A DNA stretch of 64,000 bases, from contig NZ_JADPJI010000002.1 in assembly GCF_023073355.1 (NCBI RefSeq), positions 248,001 through 312,000 of the forward strand, written 5' to 3'. The notes under the pieces were generated by a model, which was given only the letters and a program-made list of their open reading frames with translations, did no database searches and was not told the origin of the DNA. Source of the DNA: Bradyrhizobium sp. 199. Lineage in GTDB: Bacteria > Pseudomonadota > Alphaproteobacteria > Rhizobiales > Xanthobacteraceae. The position numbers and the translations under genes were made by a program. Below, piece by piece: positions 25,655-33,579 of this stretch. Numbering within the stretch: position 1 is the first letter of the stretch; each line of letters opens with the position of its first letter.

Positions 25655-26425
25655 ATGCAGATGCAGGATAAACCAACCGACAAGCAGCTTTCGGACGAGC
25701 AGAGCCGCGAGATCGCCGAGACCATTCGCGAGGAGCTCGCCAGGCGCCGGATCTCCCGGCAGGCGCTGGCCGAGCAGGCCAAGCTCAGCCTGTCGACATT
25801 GGAAAAGGTACTCGGCGGCCGCCGACCGTTCACGCTGGTGACGACGGTCCGGCTGGAGCAGGCGCTGGGCGTCTCTTTGCGCAAAAGCGTCGTCGTGGTG
25901 ACGCCGCCGGCCGCCAACGATGTCGCCCCGGACAGCCTCGGCTCCTATGCGCATCGTGCCGTAAGCTGGCTCGAGGACATCTACATCACGCTGCGGCCGT
26001 CGTTCGGCGACAAGGACGCGATCTTCGCCTATCGCACCGAGATCGTCTGGGAGCCGAAAATCTCTTCGTTGGTCTTCCGAGAGGGCGATCGGACCGATGC
26101 CGCCTACGAACATACCGGCGAGGTCGCCGTTCCCCATCAGTCCGGCTTCATCTACCTCGTCATCATCAAGCATGGCCAGCACCGCGTGATCACGGTGTCG
26201 CGGCCGACGGTCGCCGGCGAGATGTACGGCATCATCTCGACGCTCCGCGCTGGCCCCGGCTCGCAGCTCACGCCCATCGCGGCGCCGATCGCCTACGTAC
26301 CCCTGAAAAACGTCCAGCAGCCCTCCCTGGGACGGGTTTCGCCGGATGATGCCAACCATGCCTTGTATCGAAAACATCTGCGACGCACGGTAGAAGAATC
26401 GTTCGCGCTGTTTTTGACGCAATAG
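25655..26425 (+). CDS. XRE-type helix-turn-helix regulator with C-terminal ligand-like domain
   Basis: This 256-residue protein has an N-terminal helix-turn-helix of XRE type (about residues 16-75; RRISRQALAEQAKLSLSTLEKVLGG in sequence order). Its C-terminal domain of about 150 residues has mostly beta character (IFAYRTEIVWEPKISSLVF) and I do not recognise it; it may bind a ligand. It is divergent from the sortase operon and followed 52 bases later by a glycosyltransferase gene, so it may regulate either. The start is preceded by AGCAGGGC. Confidence 0.85.
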   Translation: MQMQDKPTDKQLSDEQSREIAETIREELARRRISRQALAEQAKLSLSTLEKVLGGRRPFTLVTTVRLEQALGVSLRKSVVVVTPPAANDVAPDSLGSYAHRAVSWLEDIYITLRPSFGDKDAIFAYRTEIVWEPKISSLVFREGDRTDAAYEHTGEVAVPHQSGFIYLVIIKHGQHRVITVSRPTVAGEMYGIISTLRAGPGSQLTPIAAPIAYVPLKNVQQPSLGRVSPDDANHALYRKHLRRTVEESFALFLTQ

Positions 26426-26477
26426 TCCGCAAGAAATAGTCCTGCAGCGGCGTGGCATGTGTTTATAAAGATCGACC

Positions 26478-28001
26478 ATGCAGTATGGGCCCGCGCGATA
26501 CGGCGGCGGATCTCCGCTGTTCTCCATCATCATCCCGCTCGAATATCATCGCGGGCAATGGGAGCAGTCCTGGCTGGGCTGGACCTCGCAGACCGCGGAC
26601 AAATCCCTCTACGAAATCATCCTGGTCGTGCCGCCCGATTTCAGGGCGCGCGAGGAGTTGAAGGCGCTGGCCGGTGACGAGGCTCGCCTCGAGTTCACCG
26701 ACTCCGAGCACGATATCGGGCTGTGCGCGTTCGGCGCAACCAAAGCCCGCGGCAGCCATCTGTTCTTCACGGAGTCGCATTGCTGGCCCGAGCCCGGCGT
26801 GATCGAGCTGTGCATCCGCGCCATCGAGGCTCATCCCGAGTGGGCCGGCTTCTCCTGCCATTCGGTCCCGATCTGCCATAACCGACTGTCCGTGGCAGAG
26901 GCTGCGATGTACCAGGCCGACATCGAGTTCGGGATGAAGCAGCATCCCTGGCGTAAAGTGCTCGACCAGTGCTTCGTGACGCGGCGTGACGTCTATTGGG
27001 AATGCGGGGGCCTGCGGGAGGAGCTCGGCCATTTCGCCGAATGGGTGCTGGCTGCGGCATATCACGCGAGAGGCTATGCCATTGGTTACCTGGAAGAGGC
27101 GCGCTTCCATCACTATTACGTCGGCAAGATCGGCGAGCTGAGGAAGTTCACGCTCGATTTCGTTCAGGGCGAGATCCGCTATCTCGGCGAGGCACGCCGC
27201 GATCCCGGCAGCGAATTGCTCGAGATCCCGATCGAGTGGAGCCAGCGGGATGATTACGACGTTTCGCTCGCGCGTCATGCATTGCAGGCGCTGGTGCGCT
27301 ACAGCCTTTCGGGCCGAGGCTGGAGACAGCCTGACGAGAAGCTGCGTGCCTTCTGCCGCTGGGCGGTGCCGTCGCTGCTCGGCAGCCTTGGCGCGCGTGT
27401 AGCCGCACGCCTGACCGTCGCGCACGCGTATGCGGTCTTGACCGCACTGACGGTGGCCGGTTCAAGCGCAGCGATCGCGCGATGGATGAGGCGCTACATC
27501 GCCTCGCTGATCCGGCTTCAGAGGCTCGACTGCATTCATCGCGCCGGACGCGACAGGAGGCCGGTTGCCGGCCTGCTTGGCGAAGGTGTGCGCGCGCAAG
27601 CCGGATTCCATGCGATGGAGGCATCGGCCGGGCACACTTTCCGCTGGAGCGAGCCGGAGGCGGCGGTTCGCATCATGGGAATCCCGGGCCGCAACACGGT
27701 CCGTATCCAAAGTCCGGCGCTGCGCGCGCCACCGGAGAAAATCGGCGCCCATTTCTATCTCGACGGTGTGCGCGTGGACGGCTCTGCGATCATAATCGGC
27801 CGCGACAGCTACATCCTGAACGTCGACCTGCCGCCCTCGGGCACCGCCATCCTTGCCTGGGCTTGCCCCGTGTTCAGGGGCATCGGCGATTCCCGCCGTC
27901 TCGGCCTTTCCGTCGTGTCCGTCGAACTGGGCGAGGTTACCGAATATTCAAACCAGCTCGAGCCAGGCGAGGGCGAATCCGAGTTGCCGGGCATCCAATG
28001 A
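26478..28001 (+). CDS. Family 2 glycosyltransferase with C-terminal accessory module
   Basis: This 507-residue protein has a GT-A-like N-terminal half (about 12-240) starting FSIIIPLEYHRGQWEQSWLG. The place of the usual DxD is taken by TESHCWPEPG (F-F-T-E-S-H), as in a few family 2 relatives, so metal dependence is uncertain. The middle is helical, and the C terminus (about 375-490) has FRWSEPEAAVRI and LGLSVVSVEL, echoing the module at the end of the glycosyltransferase at 19676. Its last 54 bases overlap the 3' end of the sulfotransferase gene on the other strand. The acceptor is unknown. Confidence 0.83.
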   Translation: MQYGPARYGGGSPLFSIIIPLEYHRGQWEQSWLGWTSQTADKSLYEIILVVPPDFRAREELKALAGDEARLEFTDSEHDIGLCAFGATKARGSHLFFTESHCWPEPGVIELCIRAIEAHPEWAGFSCHSVPICHNRLSVAEAAMYQADIEFGMKQHPWRKVLDQCFVTRRDVYWECGGLREELGHFAEWVLAAAYHARGYAIGYLEEARFHHYYVGKIGELRKFTLDFVQGEIRYLGEARRDPGSELLEIPIEWSQRDDYDVSLARHALQALVRYSLSGRGWRQPDEKLRAFCRWAVPSLLGSLGARVAARLTVAHAYAVLTALTVAGSSAAIARWMRRYIASLIRLQRLDCIHRAGRDRRPVAGLLGEGVRAQAGFHAMEASAGHTFRWSEPEAAVRIMGIPGRNTVRIQSPALRAPPEKIGAHFYLDGVRVDGSAIIIGRDSYILNVDLPPSGTAILAWACPVFRGIGDSRRLGLSVVSVELGEVTEYSNQLEPGEGESELPGIQ

Positions 28002-29201
28002 GGCCGGATCGAGATCGCGCGGGCTGCCCAAGACGGGACAGTCAAAAGTCAGGGCTGCGCGATGAGCATCCGCCGTCCAGGCTGTCGCAGCAATGTCGCC
28101 TTCAATGAGGATGCCGTCGCTGACCGCCCGCTTGCGCAGGTCGAGGCGGTGGCCGTTGAGTGCGATCCCGAGGCGGTCGAGCGTATGCGTACTGAAGACG
28201 TGCGACAGCAGGCATTTGAACCGCGACGGGCGGGCTGTTCGTACGCGCAGATTCAGCGTCGCCAGGGGTGCCGAATTCCAGCACAGCCAACGGTCCGCGA
28301 AATATTCCCGTTCATGCCAACCATGGCCGTGCACGGGTTGATCCGGCGTGAAGCGGCCCCCAATAAGCGATGTCGCGATCGCCGTCGTGTCCGCTTCGTC
28401 GGGCAAGGCGCGCAGTTTCTGGTCGAACAACCGGCAGGCCTCGACATAGAGCCGGAGGTCCAGCTCATTCCAGGATTGCAGGATGTGGCGGCAGCCTGCG
28501 TCGAGCTCGGATCGTCGCCCGTGCGTGCTATTGAGGTGGGGCAGCGGGCCAAGCGCTCCCCAGCCCATGATCCGGCCAAGGAGGTGCAGAGTATCTCGCT
28601 CGCGTTCGAGGATGCCGGCGAGATCGACCTCCGCAAGATTTTGCAGGGCAGCATCGAGCAGCTGCGGGTCGTCATCGGGACAATCTGCGAAAGCGGCGCC
28701 GGCCAATTGCCGCGTCTGCACATTGGCGAGCCAATGGCGCGCCAGCTTCTCCTCCTCGGCGAGAAAGCGGGCCGGCCCGAGCTCGCGCGCACGCTGCTGG
28801 AAGCGGCTGCGGCCTTGATATTCCTCCTCCGTCAGCTCGGTCGCGAGATGTCGAAGGAAGGTCTCGCTATGGCTCTGGAAGAAGTCATAGGCTGACATGC
28901 TCCGCGCCATCGGCTCGCGCAGCACGGTGAAGATCGTCGGAGCAGCTTTGAACTGCCTGGCATAGTCGAACCCGACATGGCCGGTCGCAAACAGCGCATC
29001 ATTTGGCTGCCGCGGCCCGCTGACCGAATGGGCCTGGAACAGGATTCGGTCCGCAGGAAAGCGGTTGGCCAGGAGGCCGCGCAGCGAAACGCCGGCGGTC
29101 TTGCGGATGTGCAGAAAGAAAAACGGCTTCTCCGCCGCCATTTCACTTGCGTGTGGAGCCGCCCCTTGCGGGGACGGCTCCGGATCGCTGGCCAAGGACA
29201 T
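27948..29201 (-). CDS. Sulfotransferase-family protein with C-terminal accessory module
   Basis: This 417-residue protein starts with FFFLHIRKTAGVSLRG, the 5'-phosphosulfate-binding loop of carbohydrate sulfotransferases (family 2 type). VLREPMARSMSAYDF is the second, 3'-phosphate-binding strand. It should transfer sulfate from PAPS to a sugar. The C-terminal part (about 285-417) is a separate beta-rich module with GWHEREYFADRW and LGFALAWLEL, similar in pattern to the ends of two glycosyltransferases in this island. It starts ten bases after the solute-binding protein gene; that gene's tail supplies GGAGG upstream. ATG 29141 (MAAEKPFF) is an alternative. Sulfated surface glycan is the likely product. 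Confidence 0.85.
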   Translation of the reverse strand: MSLASDPEPSPQGAAPHASEMAAEKPFFFLHIRKTAGVSLRGLLANRFPADRILFQAHSVSGPRQPNDALFATGHVGFDYARQFKAAPTIFTVLREPMARSMSAYDFFQSHSETFLRHLATELTEEEYQGRSRFQQRARELGPARFLAEEEKLARHWLANVQTRQLAGAAFADCPDDDPQLLDAALQNLAEVDLAGILERERDTLHLLGRIMGWGALGPLPHLNSTHGRRSELDAGCRHILQSWNELDLRLYVEACRLFDQKLRALPDEADTTAIATSLIGGRFTPDQPVHGHGWHEREYFADRWLCWNSAPLATLNLRVRTARPSRFKCLLSHVFSTHTLDRLGIALNGHRLDLRKRAVSDGILIEGDIAATAWTADAHRAALTFDCPVLGSPRDLDPASLDARQLGFALAWLELV

Positions 29202-29211
29202 GCGCGAAGAA

Positions 29212-30435
29212 CTAGCCTCCGGTTTCCGCGCTGATGATATCCCCGAACAGCTCCCACTGGCCAGCCTTGAAGCGGATCATCTTGAGCTGCTCGATCGGCG
29301 CGAAGTCGTTGGCGCCGGTGTTGATCTTGATTCCGGGGATCAGCGTATCGGGTGTAAAGTCCTTGAGGCTGGCGGCCTGTTTCATCACGTTGTCCCGCGT
29401 CAGGTCGTCGCCACACTGCTTCAAGGTTTGAACCAGGGTCTGCGCGGCGGCATAGCCGTAGACGAGGTTGGTGTCGGAGACATTGGCGCCCGGCATGTAT
29501 TTGTCGATGAAAGCGATAAACTTCTTCATTCCTTCGTCGTCCTTCCATTGCGGGTCGGATGCGTCTTTCAAATAGGTCGCCGACAGCACGCCTTCCGAAG
29601 CATCGAGCCCAGCGGGCTTCATCACCGCGCCGATCGAGATCGAGACGTCGGTCATGACATGCATCGGCTTCCATTCGAGCTCGGCGATCTTCTTGATCGC
29701 CTGGGCTGCGAATTTCGGGGTCGAGATGTTGACGAAGACGTTGGCGCCGGTGCCCTTCAGCTTGACGATGTGGGAATCGATTGAGGGTTCGGTGGTCTCG
29801 TAGCTCTCTTCCGCAACGATCAGCGAGGAGGCCTTGTCACCGAAGATCTCCTTGATGCCGGCGACGTAATCCTTGCCGAAATCGTCATTGGCATAGAAGA
29901 TCGCGACCTTGGCGTCGGGCTTCGCCTGCAAGATGTATTTGGCGAAAATCCGCGCCTCGACCCGATAGCTCGGCTGGAAGCCCATGGTCCAGGGGAAACC
30001 CTTCGGGTCGTTCCATTTGCTGGCGCCGGTGGCGAGGAACAGCTGCGGCACCTTCTTGGCGTTGTGATATTTCTGCACGGCGGTCTGGGTCGGCGTGCCC
30101 AGCGCGTTGAAGACCAGGAACACCTCGTCGCTCTCGATCAGCTTGCGGACCTGCTCCACGGTCTTGGGCGGCGAGTAGCCGTCATCGTAGGAGATCCAGT
30201 TGATCTTGCGACCGTTGATGCCGCCCTGGTCGTTGATCATCTTGAAATAGGCCTCCTCGGTCTTGCCGATGACGCCGTAGGCGGAAGCGGGGCCGGAATA
30301 GGCCTCGACATTGCCGATCCTGATCTCGGTGTCGCTGGCGCCGGTGTCGTATTTCTTTTGTGCGGAGGCGCCTTGAACCGAAAACAATGTGAGGGCCGTT
30401 GCCGCGGCGAGCAGGACGAACTTCTTGTTCTTCAT
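29212..30435 (-). CDS. ABC transporter solute-binding protein, branched-chain amino acid / aromatic acid type
   Basis: This 407-residue periplasmic protein of the LivK/type I binding-protein family has a signal peptide (about residues 1-25, ending A-S-A-Q) followed by IRIGNVEAYSGPASAYGVIGK. ATG 30435 is chosen over a longer frame because AAGGAA lies five bases upstream. No permease or ATPase genes are in the window, so it depends on a transporter encoded elsewhere. It lies downstream of an acyl-CoA ligase gene on the same strand. In this bacterial group, such binding proteins often take up aromatic or fatty acids that the linked ligase then activates. That role is inferred. Confidence 0.92.
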   Translation of the reverse strand: MKNKKFVLLAAATALTLFSVQGASAQKKYDTGASDTEIRIGNVEAYSGPASAYGVIGKTEEAYFKMINDQGGINGRKINWISYDDGYSPPKTVEQVRKLIESDEVFLVFNALGTPTQTAVQKYHNAKKVPQLFLATGASKWNDPKGFPWTMGFQPSYRVEARIFAKYILQAKPDAKVAIFYANDDFGKDYVAGIKEIFGDKASSLIVAEESYETTEPSIDSHIVKLKGTGANVFVNISTPKFAAQAIKKIAELEWKPMHVMTDVSISIGAVMKPAGLDASEGVLSATYLKDASDPQWKDDEGMKKFIAFIDKYMPGANVSDTNLVYGYAAAQTLVQTLKQCGDDLTRDNVMKQAASLKDFTPDTLIPGIKINTGANDFAPIEQLKMIRFKAGQWELFGDIISAETGG

Positions 30436-30474
30436 AAAAATTCCTTGGAGTTTCTTGTGGGGAGGGGCAGGCAC

Positions 30475-30505
30475 TTCAAAAAGCAAAGCGCCCACTAAAG
30501 GGCGC
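30475..30505 (-). terminator. Rho-independent terminator after the acyl-CoA ligase gene
   Basis: Read on the minus strand, GCGCCC (30505-30500) pairs with GGGCGC (30493-30488) around a six-base loop and is followed by TTTGCTTTTTG. It begins six bases after the ligase stop and sits just upstream of the solute-binding protein start at 30435. It should reduce read-through, so the two genes are probably only partly co-transcribed. Confidence 0.75.
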
Positions 30506-30510
30506 CTGGA

Positions 30511-32061
30511 TCAGGCATTGGCGGCTTTCTTGTCGACTTCCGAGGCCACCGAGAACTCCTTGCGCAAGGTCGGCTTGTGGATCTTGCCGGTGGCGTTGCG
30601 CGGTAGCGCTTCGACGAAGCGGATCTGGCGCGGGCATTTGAAGCGCGCGAGATTTGCCGCGCAATGCGCCATGACATCGGTCTCGGTCAGCTTCCGGCCC
30701 GGCTTGGCGGCGACGATGGCAAGGCCCACTTCCCCCCATTGCGGATCCGGGATGCCGATCACGGCGGCTTCCGCGATGGCCTCGAGTTGGTGCAGCACGT
30801 TCTCGACCTCGGCCGGATAGACGTTTTCGCCGCCGGAGATGTACATGTCCTTCCATCGGTCCACGATGTAGTAGAAGCCTTCCTCGTCGACGCGCGTAGC
30901 ATCGCCCGTGTGCAGCCAGCCGTCGGTGAAGGACGTCTTGTTCGCCTCCGGTCTGTTCCAATAGCCCGGCGTGATGTTGGGGCCCTTTACCCAGAGTTCG
31001 CCAAGCTCGCCGATATCGGCATCGCTGCCGTCGGGCCGAACGATGCGGACCTCGGTGTGCAGCACCGGCTTGCCGGCAGAGCCGGCTTTCCGCGCCGCAT
31101 CCTCGCGGTCGAGCACCAGTACGGCCGGCGAGGTCTCAGTCATGCCGTAGCCCTGCTGAAGCGCGACGCCGCGCGCCTCCCACACCTTGAGCAGGGGCAC
31201 CGGCATCGGCGCGCCACCGACGCCGCCGATGATCAGCCGGCTGAGATCGGTCGTCGCGAAAGCCGGATGCTGCGCCATGAACTGGTAGATCGCGGGCACG
31301 CCGAAGAACACGTTGATGCCCTGCGCGGGATCGTTGATCAGGCCGAGCGCGGTGCCGGGATCGAAGGCGCGCATGATCATCACCGTGCCGCCGGCGTGCA
31401 GCACGGGATTGGTGTAGCAATTCAGCCCGCCGGTGTGGAACAGCGGCAGCACGGTGAGCAGCACAGACGACGGCCCGATGCAGGCGGGGCCGCCGAGATT
31501 GACGCAATTCCAGAAGGTCATGCCATGGGTGATGGTTGCCCCCTTGGGATGTCCCGTCGTGCCTGACGTGTACATGATGGTCGAGACATCATCGAGCGTG
31601 ATCTGCTCGATGGTCTCGAGTGGCCTTGCGGCGGCGATGCCGGCCTCATAGGACCCGCCGGGACCGAGCAGCAGGGTCGTCGCGATGCTGCAGAGCTTTG
31701 CGACGCTGAGCGCCGTCTCGGCCAGATCAGTGTCGTGGACCATCACCTTCGGCGCGCAATCCCCGGTGATGAACTGCAGCTCGGGAACGGTGAGGCGGGT
31801 GTTCAGCGGCACGAAGATCGCACCGAGGCGACCACAAGCGAACTGAACCTCCAGCGTATCGGTCGTATTCAGCGCCAGCACCGCGACGCGGTCGCCGCGC
31901 GAGACTTTGAGCATGTGACGCAAGAACGAGGCGAGGCGCGAGACGCGGGCATCAAGCTGCGCATAGGTGAAGCGGCGCTCGCTCGCGAGGTCGATCACCG
32001 CGACCTTATCAGGCGTGCGGCGGCCGTGATGAACGATCCAGTCGTAGTAACGAACGGCCAA
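30511..32061 (-). CDS. Acyl-CoA synthetase (AMP-forming)
   Basis: This 516-residue enzyme of the adenylate-forming family activates a carboxylic acid as acyl-AMP and then acyl-CoA. Motifs: YTSGTTGHPKGA (phosphate loop), GYGMTE, GELWVKGPNITPGYW, GDATRVDEEGFYY, and the C-terminal catalytic lysine in NATGKIHK. The start is TTG 32061, with a near-perfect AGGGAGGA a few bases upstream; a longer frame exists, but its first 84 residues are not protein-like. Divergent from two acyl-CoA dehydrogenases and other acyl-CoA genes, it probably supplies their substrate. Medium or branched chain acids are likely. Confidence 0.93.
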   Translation of the reverse strand: MAVRYYDWIVHHGRRTPDKVAVIDLASERRFTYAQLDARVSRLASFLRHMLKVSRGDRVAVLALNTTDTLEVQFACGRLGAIFVPLNTRLTVPELQFITGDCAPKVMVHDTDLAETALSVAKLCSIATTLLLGPGGSYEAGIAAARPLETIEQITLDDVSTIMYTSGTTGHPKGATITHGMTFWNCVNLGGPACIGPSSVLLTVLPLFHTGGLNCYTNPVLHAGGTVMIMRAFDPGTALGLINDPAQGINVFFGVPAIYQFMAQHPAFATTDLSRLIIGGVGGAPMPVPLLKVWEARGVALQQGYGMTETSPAVLVLDREDAARKAGSAGKPVLHTEVRIVRPDGSDADIGELGELWVKGPNITPGYWNRPEANKTSFTDGWLHTGDATRVDEEGFYYIVDRWKDMYISGGENVYPAEVENVLHQLEAIAEAAVIGIPDPQWGEVGLAIVAAKPGRKLTETDVMAHCAANLARFKCPRQIRFVEALPRNATGKIHKPTLRKEFSVASEVDKKAANA

Positions 32062-32326
32062 AAAATCCTCCCTCGGCGGTCGTGTGCCGCCCTCCTTCTT
32101 GCTGCCCGTGCACCATGCCCGGCCTGGCCCTGGGGCCGGCCGGAGTCTGTGCAGCAGCGTCTTTTTTGACTTGGAGTTGGCGCGCGAGGGGTCAAAATCG
32201 TCTTGCGTTGAGTTGCTAGGCCATGCCCGGCGAAGCGCCGTTCCCGGCCAGCCACTCCACGCAAGTAACGGCCCGTGTTCCGGCGATGGTGGGTAGGACG
32301 AATCCGTCAGCAAGGCTGAAAGCGCG
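32062..32326. promoter_or_regulatory. Divergent promoter region of the acyl-CoA catabolic cluster
   Basis: The 265 bases lie between the acyl-CoA ligase (minus) and the first acyl-CoA dehydrogenase (plus). They hold the ligase ribosome-binding site, a GC-rich imperfect palindrome around 32115-32150 (GGCCTGGCCC..GGGGCCGGCC) and no credible open frame. Confidence 0.45.
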
Positions 32327-33463
32327 ATGAAGAGCCCGTTCTATACCGCCGAGCATGATGCCTTCCGCGAAATGATGCGCCGCTTCGTCGAGAAGGAGAT
32401 CACCCCGTTCGCCCATGAGTGGGACGAGGCCGGTGAATTTCCGCGCCCGCTCTATCGCAAGGCGGCCGAGATCGGCCTGTTGGGGCTGGGATTTCCCGAG
32501 GAATATGGTGGCATCCCCGCCGATCAATTCATGAAGATTGTGGCCAGTCAGGAACTGGCGCGGGCCGGAGCCGGTGGCGTCAGCGCGAGCCTGATGAGCC
32601 ACAGCATCGGCTCGCCGCCCATCGCGCGCGCGGCGCGCCCTGAGGTTAGGGCACGCGTGCTGCCGCAAGTGCTCGCTGGCGAGAAGATCTCCGCGCTCGC
32701 GATCACCGAACCGGGCGGCGGCTCGGATGTCGCGAACCTCAGCACGCGGGCGCGGCGCGACGGCGATCACTACGTGGTGAGCGGGGAGAAGACCTTCATC
32801 ACCTCAGGCATGCGCGCCGACTATCTGACCGTTGCGGTGCGCACGGGCGGCGAAGGTGCTGGCGGCGTCAGCCTGCTGCTGATCGAAGGCGACACGCCCG
32901 GCCTGTCCCGCACCAAGCTGAAGAAGATGGGCTGGTGGGCCTCCGACACCGCGACGCTGCATTTCGACGAGTGTCGCGTGCCCGCCACGAACCTGATCGG
33001 CGAGGAGGGGCAGGGCTTCAAGATCATCATGCAGAACTTCAACAGCGAGCGCATGGGTATGGCGGCAAGCTGCACCGCCTTCGCCCGGGTCTGCCTCGAC
33101 GAGGCGGTCGCCTATGCCAGGGAACGGAAGACCTTCGGCAAGCCGCTCGTCCAGCATCAGGTGATCCGTCACAAGATCGTCGACATGGCGCAGAAAGTCG
33201 CGGCGTCCCAGGCGTTGCTGGAGATGCTGGCCTGGCGGCTTGAGCAGGGCGAGAGCCCGGTCGCCGAAATCTGCATGATGAAGAATCAGGCGACGCAGAC
33301 CATGGCCTTCTGCGCCTCGGAAGCCGTGCAGATCTTCGGCGGCGCCGGCTTCATGCGCGGCATCAAGGCCGAGCGCATCTATCGCGAGGTCAAGGTCAAC
33401 GCCATCGGCGGCGGCACCGAGGAGATCATGAAGGATCTGGCGTCGCGGCAGATGGGGCTGTGA
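32327..33463 (+). CDS. Acyl-CoA dehydrogenase (isovaleryl/long-chain type base)
   Basis: This 378-residue flavoenzyme oxidises an acyl-CoA to the 2-enoyl-CoA. FAD and substrate motifs are ALAITEPGGGSDVANL and TFITSGMRADYL, and the C-terminal part has RKTFGKPLVQHQ and QIFGGAGFMRG. The medium-chain base position reads IGGGTEEIM (Gly, not Glu). A glutamate is instead present in NSERMGMA, the position used by isovaleryl- and long-chain acyl-CoA dehydrogenases. This suggests a branched substrate, but it is an inference. It is the first gene of a plus-strand run containing a second dehydrogenase and a GST. Confidence 0.94.
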   Translation: MKSPFYTAEHDAFREMMRRFVEKEITPFAHEWDEAGEFPRPLYRKAAEIGLLGLGFPEEYGGIPADQFMKIVASQELARAGAGGVSASLMSHSIGSPPIARAARPEVRARVLPQVLAGEKISALAITEPGGGSDVANLSTRARRDGDHYVVSGEKTFITSGMRADYLTVAVRTGGEGAGGVSLLLIEGDTPGLSRTKLKKMGWWASDTATLHFDECRVPATNLIGEEGQGFKIIMQNFNSERMGMAASCTAFARVCLDEAVAYARERKTFGKPLVQHQVIRHKIVDMAQKVAASQALLEMLAWRLEQGESPVAEICMMKNQATQTMAFCASEAVQIFGGAGFMRGIKAERIYREVKVNAIGGGTEEIMKDLASRQMGL

Positions 33464-33471
33464 CTGATGCC

Positions 33472-33567
33472 GTCATTCCGGGGCGCGCGTAAGCGCGAGC
33501 CCGGAATCCAGAGATGAGTCTGATGTCGAGATTCCGGGTTCGACGCTGCGCGTCGCCCCGGAATGAC
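33472..33567. repeat. Intergenic palindromic repeat, family B
   Basis: The element begins GTCATTCCGGGGC (33472-33484) and ends with the exact reverse complement GCCCCGGAATGAC (33555-33567). Inside are CGCGCGTAAGCGCG and GACGCTGCGCGTC hairpins. A second copy is at 35410-35489. It separates two co-oriented acyl-CoA dehydrogenase genes. Confidence 0.8.
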
Positions 33568-33579
33568 CAGGAAAAGAAA

